A stretch of DNA of 64,000 bases from Euzebyella saccharophila (lineage in GTDB: Bacteria; Bacteroidota; Bacteroidia; Flavobacteriales; Flavobacteriaceae). The DNA is taken from positions 930,001 through 994,000 of the forward strand of contig NZ_JACYFJ010000001.1 of the NCBI RefSeq assembly GCF_014855495.1. The letters run 5' to 3'. Below are positions 44,560 to 53,327 of this stretch, in pieces. Positions within the stretch are counted from its first letter, which is position 1. Each line of letters starts with the position of its first letter. Below the pieces are notes generated by a model. That model was not told the origin of the DNA, made no database searches, and worked only from the letters and a program-made list of their open reading frames with translations. The position numbers were made by a program, and so were the translations under genes.

Positions 44560-44742
44560 GTCTATAGTTAATAGTTATAAGTGTTGAGTTATTAGTTGGG
44601 AGTATTGAGAAATGAGTAGTGAGATGTTAGTAGTGAGAGTATTTTTTACAGTAACGGGCTAGGACGTAAGACTTAAGACGTAAGAGTTGTTGATTAAAGT
44701 TGTTAGTATTTAGGTGTGAGTATTGAGATTTTTTTTCCTTAC
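44560..44742 (+). repeat. Degenerate heptad spacer upstream of permease 3
   Basis: Begins with the GAGTCTATAGTTA sequence shared with the permease 1 spacer, then AG-type heptads (AGTTATAAGTGTTGAG style), a short GACGTAAGACTTAAGACGTAAGA run, and an AG tract, ending in a T-run plus CCTTAC. No gene seen. Confidence 0.75.
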
Positions 44743-44817
44743 GAACAACGGAACAACGGAACAACGGAACAACGGAACAACGGAACAACGAACAACGAAC
44801 AACGAACAACGAACAAC
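44743..44817 (+). repeat. Mixed GAACAAC / GGAACAAC array upstream of permease 3
   Basis: One GAACAAC, five 8-nt GGAACAAC copies (44750-44789), then four GAACAAC (44790-44817), followed by CATCATCAAAAAA and the ATG at 44839. It is the only array with an octamer unit. Confidence 0.95.
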
Positions 44818-44838
44818 CATCATCAAAAAATAAAAGTC

Positions 44839-47271
44839 ATGTTTAAAAACTATGTGAAAATTGCCTGGAGGAGTCTCAAAAAGCAACCTTTTATCACCTC
44901 TTTGAATGTGTTCGGTTTGGCCATTGGTATGGCAGGGGCCCTATTAATTGCCCTCTATATCTATGACGAACTGAATTACGATACCATGTTTGCGGATTCG
45001 GAAAGAGTCTATAGGGTGAATGCCGATATAAAATTTGGAGGGGCAGTAATGGACATGGCTGAAACGGCTGCCCCTATGGCTTCTGTTTTGGAGAAGGATT
45101 TTGATCAGGTAGAAACGGTAACCCGCATACGAAATTGGGGAAGCTTATTGGTTTCAAGTGAGAACTCCAAAGCCAACGGTAAAGAAGATAGGTCGGCTTA
45201 CGTAGACCCTAATTTCTTTGCGTTTTTCGGACTTCAATTTTTGGAGGGAGATGTGCAATCCGCCTTAGAGAATAGCAATGCCTTGGTGCTCACCAAAAGT
45301 ACGGCCCAAAAGTATTTTAAAGATTCCGAAGCTTTTGGTAAAACCATCCGGTTGAACAATGAAGAAATTTATACGGTAGCCGGTGTGGTAGAGGATATGC
45401 CCAAAAATTCATTGCTACGTGAACACACCGTATTTATGTCCATGCTGGGTTTTGAAGACTCCCGGTCAACCCAATGGGGTAGTCATAACTACTTCACGTT
45501 TGTAAAAATGCTTCCCGGTTATTCCATTGAAAATTTTCAGGCTCCCCTACAATCGTTAGTGTCTTCGCATTTGATTCCCTCTGTACAAAGTTATTATCCC
45601 GGTATTACCGAAGAGTCTTTTCTAGCCTCGGGCAATTACGTTCGCTATAGTACAACCGCCTTGGAAGATATTCACTTGCATTCCAATCGGCATATAGAAT
45701 TGAGTCAGAACGGTAGAATCGAAAACATCTATATTCTGGCCTCCATTGGTCTGTTTTTGCTCATATTGGCGAGTGTCAACTTTATGAACCTGTCAACGGC
45801 ACACTCTCTAAAAAGGGCCAAAGAAGTAGGCATTCGAAAAACATTGGGTTCTAAAAAACAGAGTTTGGTCAGTCAATTTTTAACGGAGGCGGGCCTCATC
45901 AGTTTTGCTTCTTTAATAGTAGCATTGTTACTGGCTATTTCCGCATTGCCATATTTTAATGAGTTGGCAGGTAAAGAAATGACGATGCCTTACAATAGTC
46001 CTATTTTCTGGTTGCTTCTTTTGATGGGGAGTGTTTTTCTTGGTTTGCTTTCCGGGTGGTATCCGGCCTTTTTTATGTCGCGATTTAAACCTGTGAAAGT
46101 TTTGAAGGGCAGTGGAGAGCAAAGTATTGGCGGAAGCCGGGTAAGAAGTGCATTGGTCGTTACCCAATTTGCCATTTCGGTATTTCTCATTGTGGGTACT
46201 TTGGTTATCTATCATCAATTGCAATACATTCAAGGTAAAGATTTGGGGTATTCCAAAGAACAAGTATTGGTGCTCAATGATGTTTTTACTTTAGGCAATC
46301 AAAAACAGACATTCAAAGAACAGGTCAAAAACCTGGGTTCCGTAGAAAATGCCACCTTGAGCAGTTACTTACCTACACCTTCCAATAGAAGTGATAATTC
46401 TTATTTTGAGGAAGGAGTAACCGATCAAGAGTATGCCGTACAGATGCAACGGTGGTTTGTAGACCACGATTATGCATCTACATTGGATTTAGAGGTTGTG
46501 GCCGGCAGGGATTTTAGCAGAGACTTTCCGACTGATTCTTTGGCCATGATCATCAACGAAAGTGCTTTGTCCAAAATGGGTAAAACGGCGGATGAGGTAC
46601 TAGGGAAGAGATTTTCAAGCGATTTAGGAAATGAAGGTGCTACGTTTTACACCGTAGTTGGGGTGGTCAAGAATTTTCATTTTGAATCTCTTCGCAATGA
46701 AATTGGGGCGTGGAATATGGTACTGGGAGATTTTTCAAATGCCATGGTGGTCAAATTGAAACCGGGCGATTTTAGTTCGAGCATTGGCCAAATAGAAAAT
46801 ATTTGGAACGAACTGGTGCCCAGCCAGTCTTTTGACTATTATTTCATGGACGAGTCTTTTAATGACACCTATCAAATGGAACAAAGATTGGGACATATCT
46901 TTATCGTATTCACCATCTTGTCCATCATTATTGCCTGCTTGGGTCTTTTTGGACTGGCCGCTTTCAATGCCCAAAAGCGTACAAAGGAAATTGGGGTTCG
47001 CAAGGTATTGGGCGCTAGTGTGGCACAAATTACGTATAAGTTGACCTTGGATTTTCTAAAGCTTGTGGGGCTTTCCGTATTGGTCGCATTGCCATTAGGT
47101 TATTTCGCCATGAACAGATGGCTTCAAGATTTTAGTTATCGAATCGATATTCCTTGGTGGATACCTGTTTTAGCGGCTTTTGCAGCGGTGTTTATTTCAG
47201 TAGTTACGGTCAGTTTTCAAAGTATAAAAGCAGCGATTTCAGACCCAGTGAAGAGTTTACGAACGGAGTGA
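44839..47271 (+). CDS. MacB/FtsX-type ABC permease 3
   Basis: Permease of 810 residues from the ATG at 44839 (MFKNYVKIAWRSLKKQPF), which aligns with the starts of the paralogs. An in-frame ATG 123 nt upstream would read through the repeat array and is probably not used. First helix about 20-42, central FtsX motif KEVGIRKTLGSKKQSL, C-terminal TKEIGVRKVLGASVAQI. It ends DPVKSLRTE. Length, layout and helix number match permeases 1 and 2. Confidence 0.92.
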   Translation: MFKNYVKIAWRSLKKQPFITSLNVFGLAIGMAGALLIALYIYDELNYDTMFADSERVYRVNADIKFGGAVMDMAETAAPMASVLEKDFDQVETVTRIRNWGSLLVSSENSKANGKEDRSAYVDPNFFAFFGLQFLEGDVQSALENSNALVLTKSTAQKYFKDSEAFGKTIRLNNEEIYTVAGVVEDMPKNSLLREHTVFMSMLGFEDSRSTQWGSHNYFTFVKMLPGYSIENFQAPLQSLVSSHLIPSVQSYYPGITEESFLASGNYVRYSTTALEDIHLHSNRHIELSQNGRIENIYILASIGLFLLILASVNFMNLSTAHSLKRAKEVGIRKTLGSKKQSLVSQFLTEAGLISFASLIVALLLAISALPYFNELAGKEMTMPYNSPIFWLLLLMGSVFLGLLSGWYPAFFMSRFKPVKVLKGSGEQSIGGSRVRSALVVTQFAISVFLIVGTLVIYHQLQYIQGKDLGYSKEQVLVLNDVFTLGNQKQTFKEQVKNLGSVENATLSSYLPTPSNRSDNSYFEEGVTDQEYAVQMQRWFVDHDYASTLDLEVVAGRDFSRDFPTDSLAMIINESALSKMGKTADEVLGKRFSSDLGNEGATFYTVVGVVKNFHFESLRNEIGAWNMVLGDFSNAMVVKLKPGDFSSSIGQIENIWNELVPSQSFDYYFMDESFNDTYQMEQRLGHIFIVFTILSIIIACLGLFGLAAFNAQKRTKEIGVRKVLGASVAQITYKLTLDFLKLVGLSVLVALPLGYFAMNRWLQDFSYRIDIPWWIPVLAAFAAVFISVVTVSFQSIKAAISDPVKSLRTE

Positions 47272-47530
47272 GTTTGTAGTTAATAGTTAAAAGTTATGAG
47301 TGTTGAGATGTGAGTATTGAGAATATTGCTACCAACCATGATTTAAAATTGATATAGGAAATAGGAAATAGGACATAGGACATAGGACATAGGACGTAGG
47401 ACGTAGGACGAGAGACGTAGGACGAGAGACTAATGACGTAAGACGTTGGAATTAAGAGTCGAAAGTTAGAAGATAATAGTTAAAAGTTGTGATTCATATT
47501 GGGAAATTAAATGATGATTATTTTCCTTAC
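47272..47530 (+). repeat. Degenerate heptad spacer upstream of permease 4
   Basis: After an AG tract, NGA recurs at exactly 7-nt spacing from 47357 to 47448 (14 consecutive units: ATAGGAA, ATAGGAC, GTAGGAC, GAGAGAC, TAATGAC, GTAAGAC). The same register holds an A at every seventh base from 47359 to 47492 (20 units). Then comes a ~36-nt non-heptad linker (CATATTGGGAAATTAAATGA...) and TTTTCCTTAC. Positions 47418-47530 duplicate 38992-39104. Confidence 0.85.
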
Positions 47531-47628
47531 GAACAACGAACAACGAACAACGAACAACGAACAACGAACAACGAACAACGAACAACGAACAACGAACAAC
47601 GAACAACGAACAACGAACAACGAACAAC
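47531..47628 (+). repeat. (GAACAAC)14 array upstream of permease 4
   Basis: Fourteen exact copies followed by a partial GAAC, where a REP-like element interrupts the array. Confidence 0.95.
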
Positions 47629-47631
47629 GAA

Positions 47632-47660
47632 CTGTCACATCGAGCGCAGTCGAGATGAAC
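47632..47660 (+). repeat. REP-like intergenic element, copy 2
   Basis: Same element as 38058-38086. GAAC stands immediately before and after the TGTCAC...GAGAT core, as if the element split a repeat unit. Array-like CAACAACGAACAAC resumes downstream, before the ATG at 47696. Confidence 0.75.
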
Positions 47661-47695
47661 CAACAACGAACAACCATCATCAAAAAACAATCATC

Positions 47696-50095
47696 ATGAT
47701 AAAAAATTATTTAAAAATCGCCTGGAGGAACCTCATGAAAAACAAAGGTTATTCCATTATAAATATTGGTGGACTTGCTTTGGGTATGGCGGTAACCCTG
47801 ATTATCGGACTTTGGGTGCATGATGAATTGTCTCACAACAATTATTTCAAAAAGAAAGACCGTATAGCCCAAATTTTTCAGTCACAGACCTTTAACGGTC
47901 AGGTTGGTACAGGGCCGGCCATTCCTCGTCCTTTGGAATTTACCTTGAGGGAAGGCTATGGTGATAACTTTAAACATCTGGTCATGGCTTCTTGGACAAC
48001 CCCCTTGTATCTCAACTACGGAGAAAAAAGCCTCTCTAAAGAAGGGAATTATATGCAAGAGGGAGCACCTGATATGTTGGATTTAAACATTCTCAGGGGA
48101 GAAAAAGATGGGCTACGAAAAATTAACGGAATTATGCTTTCCAAATCCGTAGCGGATGCCCTTTTTGGGGAAGAGGAACCCATTGGTAAGGTGGTGAAAG
48201 TAAATAGCCAATTTGATGCTGAGGTAACAGCGGTATATGAAGATATTCCGGTAAACAATTCCTTTAACGATTTGCAGTTTATCCTTCCTTGGGAAAAATA
48301 CTTGACCCTATTTGAATGGATCAAGAACGCTGAAGACCAGTGGGGCAATAACTCGTTTCAGTTATTTGCGGAAATTCCTGAGAACAGTACTATGGGTCAG
48401 GTAACGGCGACCATAGAAGATGTTAAAAAGAACGAAAGTGGTGATGAAGCCGAGTTTGAGCCTAAATTGTTCTTATTGCCCATGAAAGATTGGTATCTGC
48501 GAAGCAGTTTTCAGAACGGGCAGCAGGTGGGCGGCAGGATCAAATATGTGTGGCTTTTTGCCATTATTGGGGCCTTTGTGCTTTTATTGGCCTGTATCAA
48601 CTTTATGAATTTAAGTACCGCCCGTTCTGAAAAAAGAGCTAAGGAGGTAGGCATACGTAAATCAATTGGTTCGCAACGCAGTCAGATCATCAACCAATTT
48701 TTAAGCGAATCGTTTCTCGTAACGCTTTTTGCCTTTATCCTGGCGGTAATTATGGTGCTACTTCTTTTGGATGGCTTCAACGATTTGGCCAGAAAAGAAA
48801 TCGTATTTCCATGGCAAAACGGATTTTTCTGGTTGATTTCTATTGCCTTTGTTTTGTTAACTTCCCTTTTGGCAGGAAGCTATCCTGCCCTGTATTTATC
48901 GTCATTTAAACCGGTAGATGTATTAAAGGGAACCCTTGCTACAGGAAAATATGCCGGTCTGCCACGAAAAATTTTAGTGGTATTGCAGTTTACCGTTTCG
49001 GTGGCATTTATTATTGGTACGGTCATCGTCATGCAGCAAATCAACCATGCCAAGAATCGGCCTGTGGGCTATGATGCCGAAGGTTTGGTACAGGTGCCCG
49101 TGATGAGTACCGATTTTGAAGGTAAATATGAGTTGATGAGAAGTGAGTTTATCAAGTCCGGTGCAGTAGTTGAGATGTCCGCATCCAGTGCTCCCACCAC
49201 TCAAATATGGTCTAACAGAGGAGGCTTTACTTGGGATGGAAAACCCGATAGTTTTCAAGAAGATATAGCTTGGACGGAAGTTACTCCTGAGTACGCCAAA
49301 TCGCTCAACCTTAAAATTTTGGAGGGCCGCGATTTTAATCGGGAGTTTGCATCGGATTCCAATGCGGTTTTGATCAATGAAACGGCCAAAAAGTATATGG
49401 GTTTGACCAACCCGGTCGGAACATTTATTAAAGACGAAGACATAGAAGACCCATTTCCTCCTATGAAAATCATTGGGGTAGTCCAAGATATGATCGCTCA
49501 ATCGCCCTATGAGCCTGTAAAGCAAGGCGTATATGCTTTTGATAAGTATGGAAATCAAAGCTTTTATAATTTACGGTTGAATCCCGATAGAAGTGCCAGT
49601 GAGAATATTGCAATCATTGAGAATGTGTTTACGACGCACTTCCCCGATATTCCTTTTCAATACGATTTTGTAGATACCGAGTATGGGGAAAAGTTCGCTT
49701 CCGAAGAGCGTATTGGCACCTTATCTGCCATTTTTACGGCACTGGCCATTCTCATTAGTTGTTTGGGGCTATTCGGACTCACTTCTTATGTGGCAGAGCA
49801 ACGTAAAAAAGAAATTGGGGTCCGTAAAGTGCTGGGAGCCTCGGTCTTTAATGTGTGGAATATGCTTTCGAAAGACTTTTTAAAGTTGGTGGTCATTTCA
49901 TGCTTCATTGCCATTCCTATCGCTTATTATGTGATGAACGGCTGGTTGCAAGATTATCCGTATAGGGTCTTATTGGAGTGGTGGATATTCCTTTTAGCGG
50001 TTGTGGGGGCTATGGCAATTACCATTTTAACGGTAAGTTTTCAGGCTATTAAAGCTGCAAGTGCCAACCCCATAAAGAGTTTGCGAACGGAGTAG
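47696..50095 (+). CDS. MacB/FtsX-type ABC permease 4
   Basis: Permease of 799 residues from the ATG at 47696 (MIKNYLKIAWRNLMKNKG). An upstream in-frame start at 47489 would add 69 residues encoded by the repeat array and REP-like element, so it is rejected as the main start. First helix about 20-42, central KEVGIRKSIGSQRSQIINQF, C-terminal RKKEIGVRKVLGASVFNVW, end NPIKSLRTE. The first periplasmic domain differs most from permeases 1-3, in line with a different substrate or partner. Confidence 0.92.
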   Translation: MIKNYLKIAWRNLMKNKGYSIINIGGLALGMAVTLIIGLWVHDELSHNNYFKKKDRIAQIFQSQTFNGQVGTGPAIPRPLEFTLREGYGDNFKHLVMASWTTPLYLNYGEKSLSKEGNYMQEGAPDMLDLNILRGEKDGLRKINGIMLSKSVADALFGEEEPIGKVVKVNSQFDAEVTAVYEDIPVNNSFNDLQFILPWEKYLTLFEWIKNAEDQWGNNSFQLFAEIPENSTMGQVTATIEDVKKNESGDEAEFEPKLFLLPMKDWYLRSSFQNGQQVGGRIKYVWLFAIIGAFVLLLACINFMNLSTARSEKRAKEVGIRKSIGSQRSQIINQFLSESFLVTLFAFILAVIMVLLLLDGFNDLARKEIVFPWQNGFFWLISIAFVLLTSLLAGSYPALYLSSFKPVDVLKGTLATGKYAGLPRKILVVLQFTVSVAFIIGTVIVMQQINHAKNRPVGYDAEGLVQVPVMSTDFEGKYELMRSEFIKSGAVVEMSASSAPTTQIWSNRGGFTWDGKPDSFQEDIAWTEVTPEYAKSLNLKILEGRDFNREFASDSNAVLINETAKKYMGLTNPVGTFIKDEDIEDPFPPMKIIGVVQDMIAQSPYEPVKQGVYAFDKYGNQSFYNLRLNPDRSASENIAIIENVFTTHFPDIPFQYDFVDTEYGEKFASEERIGTLSAIFTALAILISCLGLFGLTSYVAEQRKKEIGVRKVLGASVFNVWNMLSKDFLKLVVISCFIAIPIAYYVMNGWLQDYPYRVLLEWWIFLLAVVGAMAITILTVSFQAIKAASANPIKSLRTE

Positions 50096-50335
50096 GGTAT
50101 TTTTTGGGAGTTAGAAGTTTTGAGTATTAAGAGGTGAGTATTGAGAATATTGTTAAAATCCATGATTTTAAGATTGACATAGGGCATAGGACATAGGACG
50201 AGAGACGAGAGATGAGAGACGAGAGACGAGAGAATAGAGAAGTAAAACGTTGGAATTAAAATCTGAAAGTTAGAAGATAGGAGTTAAAAATTATGAGTTG
50301 GTAGAATTGTGTATTGAGTTTTTATTTTTTCCTTA
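50096..50335 (+). repeat. Degenerate heptad spacer upstream of permease 5
   Basis: AG-type heptads, then GA at 7-nt spacing at 50176, 50190, 50197, 50204, 50211, 50218, 50225, 50232 and 50239 (50183 is GG), made of ATAGGAC and GAGAGAC units, then AGTTANN units and a TTTTTTCCTTAC linker. No gene seen. Confidence 0.8.
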
Positions 50336-50496
50336 CCAACAACCAACAACCAACAACCAACAACCAACAACCAACAACCAACAACCAACAACCAACAACC
50401 AACAACCAACAACCAACAACCAACAACCAACAACCAACAACCAACAACCAACAACCAACAACCAACAACCAACAACCAACAACCAACAACCAACAA
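50336..50496 (+). repeat. (CCAACAA)23 array upstream of permease 5
   Basis: Twenty-three exact copies over 161 nt, the longest array in the window. It ends 61 nt before the ATG at 50558. All six reading frames are open across it, so ORFs predicted inside it are not evidence for genes. Confidence 0.96.
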
Positions 50497-50557
50497 CGAT
50501 TATCCAAATAAACCAACAGTAGATTAAAGTGCCCTTTCAAAATCAAACAAAGAGAGT

Positions 50558-52981
50558 ATGTTTAAATTATTTGTAAAATTGGCGGTAAGATTTTTGTTTA
50601 AAAACAAGCTATATTCCTTTATCAATATTTTTGGATTGGCAGTGGGCATAGCTTCTTTTGTGCTGATTATGGTTTACGTAGGCTATGAACGCAGTTATGA
50701 CAAATTTCCTGGGTCGGAAAATGTTTATAGGGTATTTATGGACTACTTGGAAGGCGAAGGTTTTGAGCCCGGTGATGCCATGACCTACAACCTTACGGGC
50801 CCTACTTTGGTACAGGAATTTCCGGAGGTTGAGGATTATGTGCGTTTTTTATATTTTGAAAAAATGACCTTCGTGGTGGGGGACAAGATTATTGATCAGC
50901 CTATGGGGTCATTAGCTGATGCCTCTTACTTCAATATTTTCAATTATCCTCTAATGAAGGGTGATAAGGAAACGGCTTTAAAAGAGCCCAATACCATTGT
51001 TCTGTCGCAGACCTTAGCTGAAAAATTATTCGGTGAAGAGAATCCGATGAAGAAAACATTAATGGTTGTTTGGGAAAATGAACGGGTGAATCTTACCGTT
51101 ACCGGTGTAATGGAAGATATGCCCCGCAATGCTCATTATAGAAACAATTACCTTATTTCCTTTGCGACCGAGAAAACCTGGGGTGTGTTCCACGAAAGTC
51201 GTTTAGAGCCTAATTGGAATCAGAACAATTATTACACCTACATTAAGGTTGTTCCAAATACAGATTGGAAGGCTTTACAGTCGAAAATCATGACCAGCGA
51301 TATTGAGAAAGACGAGGAGGAACGCCATAATATTGAACCTATTGAGTCTATACACTTGTATTCAGCCAAGCCTTATGAAGTGGAGGTAAATGGTAGTGGT
51401 ACCCGAATTAAATTTTTGATGGCGATTGCCTTTGTTATCCTAGTGCTTTCATGGATGAATTACGTCAACCTTTCAACCTCCAAATCTTTGGAACGGGCCA
51501 AGGAGACGGGTATACGAAAAGTGTCCGGGGCGCAACGACCACAATTGATTGTTCAATCCCTGGCAGAATCCGTGCTGTTGAACGTGATTGCTATGGGCAT
51601 TGGCCTAGGTTTGGTTTTACTGGTTTTGCCTTTCTTTGAGAAGATTTTAGATTTGCCCTTGCAATTAAATGCTCATGAGATATCCACTTGGCTGCCAATC
51701 ATTGGTATTTTATTGGGCGGTATGTTATTGGCCGGGCTATATCCCGCTATTTTGTTGAGTGGGTATTCGCCTATTAAAGCCTTGAAGGGAAAAATTCAGA
51801 CCACATCTGGCGAGCTGAACGTTCGCAAAGGCTTGATTCTGGCTCAGTTTACTATAACTATAGTTTTGCTAGTATGCACTTTGGTAGTGTCCAAGCAAAT
51901 AATTTTTCTAAAAGATCAACCTATTGGGGTGGAGCTCAACCAGATCTTGGCCCTTAAGGGCGAAGTGGTTTCTGCCGATAACGATTCCATTCTGTTCACA
52001 AAATACAAAGTGCTAGTGTCGGAACTGGAAAAAATACCCATGGTAAAAAGCGTTTCCATGGCAAAAACCTATCCGGGCGACAGTTTTGACAACCTGTCGT
52101 CAAGTAGGGGTATGGTATTGCCCAGTGGCAATGATGACGATAAAAATATTACCTATCACTATTATGCCCAACCCAATTATTTTAATCTTTTGGGGATTGA
52201 ATTTGTGGCCGGTTCTACTTTCATTCCTAGTGCCGGCAATGATACTGAACAGGTGGTAGTCAATGAAACATTTTTGAAAACAATGGGGCTTGGCGCTCCA
52301 CAGCAAATTGTAGACAAAACTCTAAAATTTTGGGGCTATGAATGGCAGATTAAGGGAGTGATAAAAGATTACCACCACTTTGGTCTTAAAAGTGCATTGT
52401 TGCCCTTGGTGATTCGCTACCAGAATGATGCTGATAATGTTTTGGTGAAACTGGACGAAAAAGCCGTTACAAGCAACGGTATGTCTGCGGCAATCACCCA
52501 ACTGAAGAATAAATGGGAAGAGGTTTTTCCAAAAGGAACCTTCGGCTATACCTTTTTGGACAAGAAGTTTGAAGCGCAATATGCCCAGGAACAGACTTTT
52601 GGCCAAGCTTTTAAAGTCTTTGCTGGAATCGCTATTTTAATTGCCATGTTGGGGCTTTTTGGCCTTACTTCATATACAGTCGTACAACGCAAAAAGGAAA
52701 TAGGAATCAGAAAGGTTAACGGTGCTACCGTTTTCGAGGTTTTAAAAATGTTGAATATCAGTTTTGTAAAATGGGTTTTCATAGCTTTTTTAGTTGCCGC
52801 GCCAATAGCATGGTATGCCATGAATAAATGGTTGGAGGGTTTTGCATACAAGACCGAACTTAATTGGTGGATATTTGCCATTTCTGGGGGCGGGGCAATG
52901 CTAATCGGCCTCATAACAGTAAGCTGGCAAAGTTTTAGAGCCGCAATTGCAAATCCTGTTGACAGTATACGAACGGAGTGA
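50558..52981 (+). CDS. MacB/FtsX-type ABC permease 5
   Basis: Permease of 807 residues. N-terminal FKLFVKLAVRFLFKNKLYS (diverged from the KNYIKIAWRN of the others), first helix about 20-42, central KETGIRKVSGAQRPQLIVQ, C-terminal RKKEIGIRKVNGATVFEVL, end NPVDSIRTE. It is the most divergent of the five at both ends but has the same eight-helix, two-domain layout. The second ATPase gene follows after 346 nt. Confidence 0.92.
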   Translation: MFKLFVKLAVRFLFKNKLYSFINIFGLAVGIASFVLIMVYVGYERSYDKFPGSENVYRVFMDYLEGEGFEPGDAMTYNLTGPTLVQEFPEVEDYVRFLYFEKMTFVVGDKIIDQPMGSLADASYFNIFNYPLMKGDKETALKEPNTIVLSQTLAEKLFGEENPMKKTLMVVWENERVNLTVTGVMEDMPRNAHYRNNYLISFATEKTWGVFHESRLEPNWNQNNYYTYIKVVPNTDWKALQSKIMTSDIEKDEEERHNIEPIESIHLYSAKPYEVEVNGSGTRIKFLMAIAFVILVLSWMNYVNLSTSKSLERAKETGIRKVSGAQRPQLIVQSLAESVLLNVIAMGIGLGLVLLVLPFFEKILDLPLQLNAHEISTWLPIIGILLGGMLLAGLYPAILLSGYSPIKALKGKIQTTSGELNVRKGLILAQFTITIVLLVCTLVVSKQIIFLKDQPIGVELNQILALKGEVVSADNDSILFTKYKVLVSELEKIPMVKSVSMAKTYPGDSFDNLSSSRGMVLPSGNDDDKNITYHYYAQPNYFNLLGIEFVAGSTFIPSAGNDTEQVVVNETFLKTMGLGAPQQIVDKTLKFWGYEWQIKGVIKDYHHFGLKSALLPLVIRYQNDADNVLVKLDEKAVTSNGMSAAITQLKNKWEEVFPKGTFGYTFLDKKFEAQYAQEQTFGQAFKVFAGIAILIAMLGLFGLTSYTVVQRKKEIGIRKVNGATVFEVLKMLNISFVKWVFIAFLVAAPIAWYAMNKWLEGFAYKTELNWWIFAISGGGAMLIGLITVSWQSFRAAIANPVDSIRTE

Positions 52982-53247
52982 GCTTTTTTAAGTTAAAAGT
53001 TATAAGTGGATAGGTTTGAGTAGTGAGGTATGAGTATTGAGAATGTTTTATAAATAAGAAGGTTGAATATTGACATAGGACATAGGACGTAAGACGTAGG
53101 GATTATTAGTTGAAAGTTAAAAGTTAGGAGTTAATAGTTATGAGAAATAAGCAATAAGCTTTTCTTTATTACATAGGACTTAAGAAGAAAGAGCGGTTGA
53201 TTAAAAGTTATAAGAATTGAGATGTGAGTATTTTGATTTTTTCCTTA
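52982..53247 (+). repeat. Degenerate heptad spacer upstream of the second ATPase gene
   Basis: AG occurs exactly every 7 nt at 53108, 53115, 53122, 53129, 53136, 53143, 53150 and 53157 (eight in a row), preceded by ATAGGAC/GTAAGAC/GTAGGGA units. The spacer ends in TTTTTTCCTTAC. No gene seen. Confidence 0.8.
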
Positions 53248-53324
53248 CCAACAACCAACAACCAACAACCAACAACCAACAACCAACAACGAACAACGAA
53301 CAACGAACAACGAACAACGAACAA
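53248..53324 (+). repeat. Mixed CCAACAA / GAACAAC array upstream of ATPase 2
   Basis: Six CCAACAA copies (53248-53289) change without a break into four GAACAAC copies (53291-53318) and a partial one, 3 nt before the ATG at 53328. The switch shows that the two unit types are variants of one repeat. Confidence 0.95.
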
Positions 53325-53327
53325 ATT

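Noticed and set aside
44716-44838. Extended N-terminus of permease 3 (and of permease 4 and ATPase 2)
   Set aside because: The extensions are translated repeat arrays, and the paralogs align at the later ATG.
50284-50546. Overlapping ORFs on both strands encoding repeated NNQQPTT or GCWLLVV peptides (and similar ones at the other arrays)
   Set aside because: They are forced by 7-nt tandem repeats without stop codons in any frame; there is no independent start signal or conserved sequence outside the repeats.
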